Positions 58,626 through 60,000 of a stretch of DNA of 60,000 bases are shown here, piece after piece. How positions within the stretch are numbered: the stretch's first letter is position 1; each line of letters begins with the position of its first letter. The translations under genes were made by a program, and so were the position numbers. Source of the stretch: Tubiluchus corallicola (taxonomy: Eukaryota > Priapulida > Priapulimorpha > Priapulimorphida > Tubiluchidae); contig JAQGDQ010000191.1 of NCBI GenBank assembly GCA_030141605.1, positions 281,001-341,000 on the forward strand, read 5' to 3'. The notes beneath the pieces were generated by a model. That model made no database searches, was not told the DNA's origin, and was given only the letters and a program-made list of their open reading frames with translations.

Positions 58626-59701
58626 TTTCACATTCCTTCATTCAAATTTGATATCAAAATTTAATTAATTATATCATCTCATTAGCATATTAAGTTTGGG
58701 ATAAACTAATTTTCCTAAAAGTTGCTTACTTCATAATGTTTCTTTATGTCATTAATAGATGGTGCTATGTTAGTGTGTTTGCAATACAGACAAGTGTTAG
58801 AAGTACTCTTAATCTATTTTAGAAATTATTTTCATTAGTGAAAATAGACATTACTATATTACAAAAATTATAACTGAGTTAGTTGAAGCTAGTCTAATTT
58901 TAGCACAAATTCAGTATAATAGCTATGGTTTTAACATAATAAATTTTAAAAACCTGCAGCCATGTAGTCTTCAACATTTATTACAAAAAATAAATTATAT
59001 TTACATACATGATATAATGTACACCTTTACAGATTACAAATGTACTTTTTTACACATTTTAATAAGCTCAAATAATAATTAAAATTTATCACATTGGTGA
59101 TACTCAAGAAAGCTGTACAGGACAAACATACATATTATTTGAAAACTCGACTCAGGTACTTGAAAAAGATATTTTTACCCCAATTTGTAACCTCAGAATA
59201 ATTGCTTAACTAGCTCTTCTTCCCACTCAAATTTCTTTTTTGATAATCATTACAAATTGAAATCATTGTTTCTGTGCAATGACTAAGCTAGAAAGTACGT
59301 AACAGATACGTGCAACAATTGTTGCTTTTGAGCCAGCAATTTCATTCACCAATACACATGTTGTCACTACTCAATAGTCACAATTGTAATTGATCCAAGA
59401 ATCTTGCTCGTGGTCATGCTATTACAGTTACAGCTTTGTTGCTTCATGGAAATAAAACACCCAGAAAACCTTACTGGTGTAGATCATACATTTCAGACAA
59501 ATTTCTAAAAATTGTTATAATATAAATTAGTTTCTGTATATGTTAGCAAATTTCAATCTAATCTAATCTAATCTAAAATGATTATGGTTGAGTATTCCAA
59601 AGTATCCCATCAAATGGGAAAAGACTGATGATATGCAGTACCAGTGGAAATGTTTGCGCAAAATTAGACTAACATAAAGTCCGTCATTAAAATTCTTTAT
59701 C
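58626..59701 (-). other. SFT2 gene 3' UTR and flank
   Basis: AT-rich sequence downstream of the SFT2 stop on the minus strand. A minus-strand AATAAA lies at 58978-58983 and is a candidate poly(A) signal, giving a 3' UTR of about 0.7 kb. A (TCTAA)4 run lies at 59556-59575. Confidence 0.4.
59556..59575. repeat. (TCTAA)4 pentanucleotide repeat
   Basis: Four perfect TCTAA units, about 125 bases past the SFT2 stop codon. Confidence 0.8.
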
Positions 59702-59866
59702 CTAGACAGGTAATGTAGCATTGACTGCTTTAGATGATGCTGCATAAAATATTTTGCTGAAGAACTTCAGTCCTGTATTACCACCGGGAATATAGCTAAT
59801 TATGTACCATAGTAATGCAAGCACTTGACACACAGCAGATATGGCAGTGAACACAGTACTTCTCAT
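59702..59866 (-). CDS. SFT2D3: SFT2-domain vesicle transport protein, last exon (partial)
   Basis: SFT2 proteins are small four-helix membrane proteins that act in retrograde traffic from endosomes to the Golgi. On the minus strand, the acceptor CATTTTCAG| is followed by 54 codons and TAG at 59704-59702. The peptide has the last membrane helix and the family signature ICQ..ALLWY..SYIP in the form VCQVLALLWYIISYIPGGNT, followed by GLKFFSKIF and a tail ending LPV; human SFT2D1 reads ILQFLSMTWYSLSYIP at the same place. The long, Gly-Gly-containing tail looks closer to the SFT2D3 type than to SFT2D1/2, but the paralogue is uncertain. Earlier exons lie right of the window. The hydrophobic open frame continuing to 59971 is probably intron. 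Confidence 0.75.
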   Translation of the reverse strand: MRSTVFTAISAVCQVLALLWYIISYIPGGNTGLKFFSKIFYAASSKAVNATLPV

Positions 59867-60000
59867 CTGAAAATGTAAGAACAGAGTCAACAGACGGATT
59901 GAAAAACATAAAAATTCTGCAATTAGTTTCAGGATTTTGAATAACACTACTACTAAAGTAATATAATGCAATTACAGGTCAGTGTGAACTACAGTTTATA
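59867..60000 (-). other. SFT2 intron (partial)
   Basis: AT-rich, with a pyrimidine-rich minus-strand acceptor at its end. It extends past the window edge. Confidence 0.5.

Noticed and set aside
59867-59971. Upstream extension of the SFT2 frame to 59971
   Set aside because: A good acceptor lies exactly where SFT2 similarity begins, and the extra 35 residues do not align with SFT2 proteins; treated as intron.
1-60000. CRISPR arrays, prophage, operons, secondary-metabolite clusters
   Set aside because: No regularly spaced repeats, no dense co-directional genes and no bacterial signals; the window is animal nuclear DNA.

Overview
This is AT-rich nuclear DNA from an animal. The evidence is a multi-exon gene with GT-AG introns that keep phase across 19 coding exons, metazoan protein families (atrophin/RERE, THOC5, SFT2), low gene density, many microsatellites, and decayed LINE, SINE and DNA-transposon remnants. 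No operons, CRISPR arrays, prophages or other bacterial features were seen. The family mix fits a bilaterian invertebrate with a fairly large genome. I cannot name the clade from the sequence alone.

Layout. (1) 1-1953, plus strand: a THO complex subunit 5 (THOC5) gene, cut at its 5' end by the window edge, read as one uninterrupted exon, followed by a short 3' UTR with a poly(A) signal near 2089. (2) 2.1-26.2 kb: intergenic sequence, or 5' flank/first intron of the next gene. It holds a decayed LINE endonuclease region (about 6.59-7.70 kb, minus), a second decayed LINE reverse-transcriptase piece (about 17.5-17.9 kb, minus), a tRNA-like SINE head, several microsatellites and a tandem duplication at 24.9-25.3 kb. 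I found no convincing protein-coding exon here. (3) 26,185-52,756, plus strand: an atrophin (RERE / Grunge-type) transcriptional corepressor gene. I assembled 19 coding exons by eye into one open frame of 1,124 residues with ELM2, SANT, a GATA-type zinc finger, a basic/Ser-rich linker, a Pro-rich centre and the atrophin C-terminal region. The BAH domain that precedes ELM2 in long RERE proteins was not found in the window. Introns hold a foldback MITE, a LINE tail with an (ATT)n end and a tRNA-like SINE head. (4) 52.8-59.7 kb: 3' flank of atrophin, with a 920-bp pogo/mariner-like element that has inverted ends and a transposase-like remnant, then a small GC-rich patch near 57.5 kb with a possible minus-strand exon of unknown identity. 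(5) 59,702-59,866, minus strand: the last coding exon of an SFT2-domain vesicle transport gene, convergent with atrophin and running out of the right edge.

The three recognised genes are ordinary cellular genes for mRNA export (THOC5), transcriptional repression (atrophin) and Golgi/endosome traffic (SFT2). Nothing in the sequence shows that they work together. I did not find a new biological system. The points most worth a second look are the apparent BAH-less atrophin start, the intron-free THOC5, and the structured mobile elements in and beside the atrophin gene.
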